17,748 bases of DNA from CAYMST01 sp964393115 (GTDB lineage: Bacteria; Bacteroidota; Bacteroidia; Cytophagales; Cyclobacteriaceae). The stretch spans positions 1 through 17,748 of the forward strand of contig CAYMST010000082.1 in NCBI GenBank assembly GCA_964393115.1, read 5' to 3'. The notes beneath the pieces were generated by a model. It made no database searches. It had not been told where the DNA came from and worked only from the letters and a program-made list of their open reading frames with translations. Positions within the stretch are counted from its first letter, which is position 1. Each line of letters opens with the position of its first letter. The position numbers were made by a program, and so were the translations under genes. This document shows, piece after piece, positions 15,466 through 17,748 of the stretch.

Positions 15466-17229
15466 TTGGGAAAGGAAGAAATAAGTGGGAATGTAGTTGA
15501 CTTTAAGGTCTTAAAAAGGCTACTACAGTATGCAAAACCCTATGTGAGACAGTTCTACTTAGTGGTTATATTGACTGTATTACTTGCAGTTATTTCTCCG
15601 GTTAGACCTTTTTTGATACAGCATACCGTTGATACTTACCTCATTGCAAAAGATATCAGCGGGGTTTCCAACATGATCATGATCATGATCGGACTATTAT
15701 TACTTCAAACCTACATGCAGTACATACATACCTATTTGTCAAGTTGGCTAGGTCAGAATATAATCAGAGACATTCGTGTCAAGCTATATGACCATATTCA
15801 GCAGTTAAAACTTAAATTTTTTGATAAGACTCCAATTGGAAGACTGGTAACTAGAAATGTTTCTGATATCGAAACCCTTGCAGATGTTTTTAGTCAAGGT
15901 ATTGCAGCTTTAATCGGAGACCTGTTACAGTTGATAGCCATATTGGCAGTTATGTTTTGGACGAACTGGAAACTCACACTGGTTTCTCTAGCAACATTTC
16001 CTTTGCTTATGTTGAGCACTTACGTTTTTAAAGAACGCATTAAGTCATCTTTTAATAATGTAAGGACGGCAGTAGCCAACCTAAACACATTCGTTCAAGA
16101 GCATATTACTGGGATGAGCATTGTTCAAATTTTCAATAGTGAAGAACGAGAATACAAAAGATTCAAAGACATCAATGCAGCACATAGACGTGCAAATTTA
16201 AAGTCTGTGCTCTATTATTCTATTTACTTTCCTGTGGCCGAGGTAATACAAGCGGCAAGTATTGGACTGGTGGTATGGTTTGGTGCTCGAGAAGCCCTAA
16301 ATGAGACACTCTCTATTGGGGTGCTGGTCGCCTTTATTATGTACATTCAGATGTTCTTTCGTCCTATTCGAATGATTGCAGATAGATTCAACACCCTGCA
16401 AATGGGAATTGTGAGTTCTAATAGGATCTTTAACCTTCTAGATAATAGGACATATATCGATCGAAATGGAGATTTAGACGCGATAGAACTGAATGGGAGC
16501 GTAACGTTTAAGAACGTTTGGTTCGCCTATACAGATGATAACTTCATTCTAAAGGACCTTACTTTTGAAATTGAAGCGGGCAAGACCTTAGCCATTGTTG
16601 GTGCAACTGGGGCAGGTAAATCGTCCACTATAAATTTACTTAATCGCTTTTATGAAATTAATAAAGGAGAAATACTTGTAGATCAGAAAAATATTACTGA
16701 TTATGACCTTAGTTATCTGCGTCAGCATATTGGCGTGGTGCAACAAGATGTGTTTTTATTTTCCGATTCAATAGAAAGAAATATAACACTTGGTGACCCA
16801 ACGATTTCATTAGAAGACATTAGGTCCGCTGCTCAATTGGTTGGTGCGCTGAATTTCATTGAACAATTGCCCGGTAGCTTTCAATACAATGTACAGGAAA
16901 GAGGAAGCACATTGTCAGTAGGTCAAAGACAACTCATTTCTTTTGTCAGAGCCATGGTGCATAACCCTAAAATTCTGATACTTGATGAAGCAACTTCTTC
17001 AGTCGACTCTGAAACAGAAGCGATGATACAAAGGGCAACTGAAAATATAATGCGAGGAAGAACTTCAATAGTAATCGCACATCGCTTATCTACTGTTCAA
17101 AACGCTGATAAAATTATTGTCTTGGATCAAGGAGAAATTGTAGAAGTTGGCAACCATGAAGAATTGATAAAAATGGATGGGTATTATTCTAAGCTCCAAA
17201 AAATGCAATTTAACCACCTCATTGTTTAA
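15466..17229 (+). CDS. ABC exporter half-transporter (TMD-NBD) with LSVGQ signature
   Basis: A 587-residue fused transmembrane/ATPase exporter subunit of the BmrD/MsbA-like family. The first 320 or so residues hold the transmembrane helices, starting near YVRQFYLVVILTVLLAVI. The ATPase domain has Walker A GATGAGKSS (residues 379-387), signature LSVGQ (483-487), Walker B ILILDEATSSVD with the catalytic Glu508, and the switch His539 in IAHRLS. The signature deviates from LSGGQ at the third position, while Walker B is intact. This is the mirror image of the first ABC gene at 1271, suggesting a heterodimer. The start is uncertain: TTG at 15466 is used; no in-frame ATG precedes it before the upstream stop, although an ATT four codons earlier is conceivable. 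The downstream region holds a weak terminator-like hairpin. Confidence 0.92.
   Translation: MGKEEISGNVVDFKVLKRLLQYAKPYVRQFYLVVILTVLLAVISPVRPFLIQHTVDTYLIAKDISGVSNMIMIMIGLLLLQTYMQYIHTYLSSWLGQNIIRDIRVKLYDHIQQLKLKFFDKTPIGRLVTRNVSDIETLADVFSQGIAALIGDLLQLIAILAVMFWTNWKLTLVSLATFPLLMLSTYVFKERIKSSFNNVRTAVANLNTFVQEHITGMSIVQIFNSEEREYKRFKDINAAHRRANLKSVLYYSIYFPVAEVIQAASIGLVVWFGAREALNETLSIGVLVAFIMYIQMFFRPIRMIADRFNTLQMGIVSSNRIFNLLDNRTYIDRNGDLDAIELNGSVTFKNVWFAYTDDNFILKDLTFEIEAGKTLAIVGATGAGKSSTINLLNRFYEINKGEILVDQKNITDYDLSYLRQHIGVVQQDVFLFSDSIERNITLGDPTISLEDIRSAAQLVGALNFIEQLPGSFQYNVQERGSTLSVGQRQLISFVRAMVHNPKILILDEATSSVDSETEAMIQRATENIMRGRTSIVIAHRLSTVQNADKIIVLDQGEIVEVGNHEELIKMDGYYSKLQKMQFNHLIV
15673..15690 (+). repeat. 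Threefold ATGATC tandem repeat in the ABC gene
   Basis: Three exact copies of the hexamer ATGATC encode MIMIMI in a transmembrane helix of the exporter. Gain or loss of a unit would change the helix by two residues without a frameshift. Confidence 0.7.
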
Positions 17230-17233
17230 AAAA

Positions 17234-17260
17234 TAGGGTTAATTGCATCAAGCTAACCTA
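17234..17260 (+). terminator. Terminator-like hairpin after the second ABC gene
   Basis: TAGGGTTA pairs with TAACCTA with one bulged G, around a 12-base loop, five bases after the ABC stop codon. It is followed by ATAAAAATTTT, only four T in a row, so termination efficiency would be modest. Confidence 0.35.
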
Positions 17261-17416
17261 TAAAAATTTTGAATTGTCCTAATTTATTAATCAGATTTGC
17301 GTGCTGTCAAACATCGTCGTCCATTAGAGTATTCTTGGAGCATCCTTCGTGTCTATTCTAGGATTTTGGGTTGGAAATGTCAAAAAAATAACTAGTATAT
17401 TACTGGTATTTGCTAG

Positions 17417-17444
17417 TTGTCAACCATAAGTTATCTAATCTTTG
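17417..17444 (+). promoter_or_regulatory. Candidate promoter of the nucleotide-sugar dehydrogenase gene
   Basis: TTG (17417-17419) is followed after 17 bases by AATCTTTG (17437-17444), which matches TAnnTTTG except at the first base. If used, the leader would be about 130 bases and would include the hairpin at 17481-17499. Confidence 0.3.
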
Positions 17445-17480
17445 TATTGATGGTAATAAATAATTACTAGAAAATGAATA

Positions 17481-17499
17481 AAGCCAATTAACTTGGCTT
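17481..17499 (+). terminator. Stem-loop in the leader upstream of the dehydrogenase gene
   Basis: AAGCCAA and TTGGCTT form a perfect 7-bp stem around TTAAC. It is followed by ATATTAATTTC rather than a T-run. It may be a weak terminator for readthrough from the ABC gene or an attenuator-like element in the leader of the downstream gene. Confidence 0.35.
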
Positions 17500-17582
17500 A
17501 TATTAATTTCAAATGATCCATAATATGTATATATCATCATTTTAATTAAACTCATTTAGGGATAAGCTAAACGAAAAAATCA

Positions 17583-17748
17583 ATGAAAATCACTATTGTT
17601 GGAACCGGCTATGTAGGTCTAGTAACAGGCGCATGTTTTTCTGAGGTAGGAATAGATGTTACCTGTGTCGATATTGATGAGAAAAAGATAGAGGGTCTAA
17701 AGAATGGTATTATGCCTATCTATGAGCCGGGCCTTGAAAACTTGGTAG
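17583..17748 (+). CDS. UDP-glucose/GDP-mannose 6-dehydrogenase, N-terminal fragment (cut by window edge)
   Basis: Only the first 55 codons are present. They encode MKITIVGTGYVGLVTGACFS, the NAD-binding Rossmann start (GTGYVG, Gly7/Gly9/Gly12) of the UDP-glucose/GDP-mannose dehydrogenase family, followed by VTCVDIDEKKI, the acidic end of the second strand, and the family-typical PIYEPGLENLV. The family oxidises a nucleotide sugar to the uronic acid with two NAD+, for capsule or exopolysaccharide synthesis. The VGLVTGACF spacing and YEPGL favour UDP-glucose dehydrogenase (Ugd/TuaD type), but the fragment is too short to fix the substrate. ATG at 17583 is the natural start. Confidence 0.93.
   Translation, partial: MKITIVGTGYVGLVTGACFSEVGIDVTCVDIDEKKIEGLKNGIMPIYEPGLENLV

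Larger units (their letters stand above)
17230..17582. other. 353-bp AT-rich intergenic region before the nucleotide-sugar dehydrogenase gene
   Basis: I find no convincing ORF, tRNA or IS end here. The region holds the weak ABC terminator hairpin (17234-17260), a candidate promoter (17417-17444) and a 7-bp GC-centred hairpin (17481-17499). The last 80 bases are very AT-rich. The length and hairpin suggest a leader region for the downstream gene, which may begin a polysaccharide locus beyond the window. Confidence 0.5.

Overview
The window looks like a chromosomal segment of a Bacteroidota bacterium, most likely a Cytophagales-type marine or soil organism. The reasons are moderate-to-low GC, an ECF sigma/FecR pair followed by an STN-domain outer-membrane protein, a crt cluster headed by a MerR/B12 regulator, candidate promoters of the TTG/TAnnTTTG type, and frequent TTG/GTG starts without clear Shine-Dalgarno sequences. 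No insertion sequence, CRISPR array, tRNA or rRNA was recognised.

Layout. Positions 1-1016 (minus) hold a leucine-dehydrogenase-type gene that runs off the left edge. A divergent ABC exporter half-transporter follows (1271-3061, plus). Next on the plus strand is a cell-surface-signalling module: FecI-like ECF sigma (3142-3705), FecR-like anti-sigma (3894-4895) and, overlapping it, a protein with an STN domain, a carboxypeptidase-regulatory-like domain and GFMN repeats that ends like an outer-membrane protein (4879-6654). Where a TonB receptor would normally sit there is a protein without a recognisable plug. Two minus-strand genes follow: a secreted CAP-domain protein (6662-7330) and radA (7442-8803).

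Positions 8940-14262, all minus, form a carotenoid block. In transcription order it is a CarH/LitR-like MerR regulator with B12-binding residues, an ECF sigma factor, crtI (phytoene desaturase), crtB (phytoene synthase), ispH (last MEP-pathway enzyme) and crtZ (carotene hydroxylase). The 143-bp gap between regulator and sigma gene contains two 26-bp palindromes built from the same 11-bp half-site. One covers the -7 element of a candidate promoter for the sigma/crt operon. The simplest model is that the B12 regulator represses the operon in the dark and light relieves it. No lycopene cyclase and no anti-sigma gene is visible.

On the plus strand after the block come a small DUF4286-like gene (14317-14622), truA (TTG start overlapping the preceding stop), a second ABC exporter half-transporter (15466-17229), a 353-bp AT-rich gap with hairpins and a possible promoter, and the start of a UDP-glucose/GDP-mannose dehydrogenase gene cut by the right edge. 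The two ABC half-transporters carry complementary deviations: Asp replaces the catalytic Glu in the first, and LSVGQ replaces LSGGQ in the second. This is the pattern expected of the two subunits of one heterodimeric exporter, although they are encoded about 12 kb apart.
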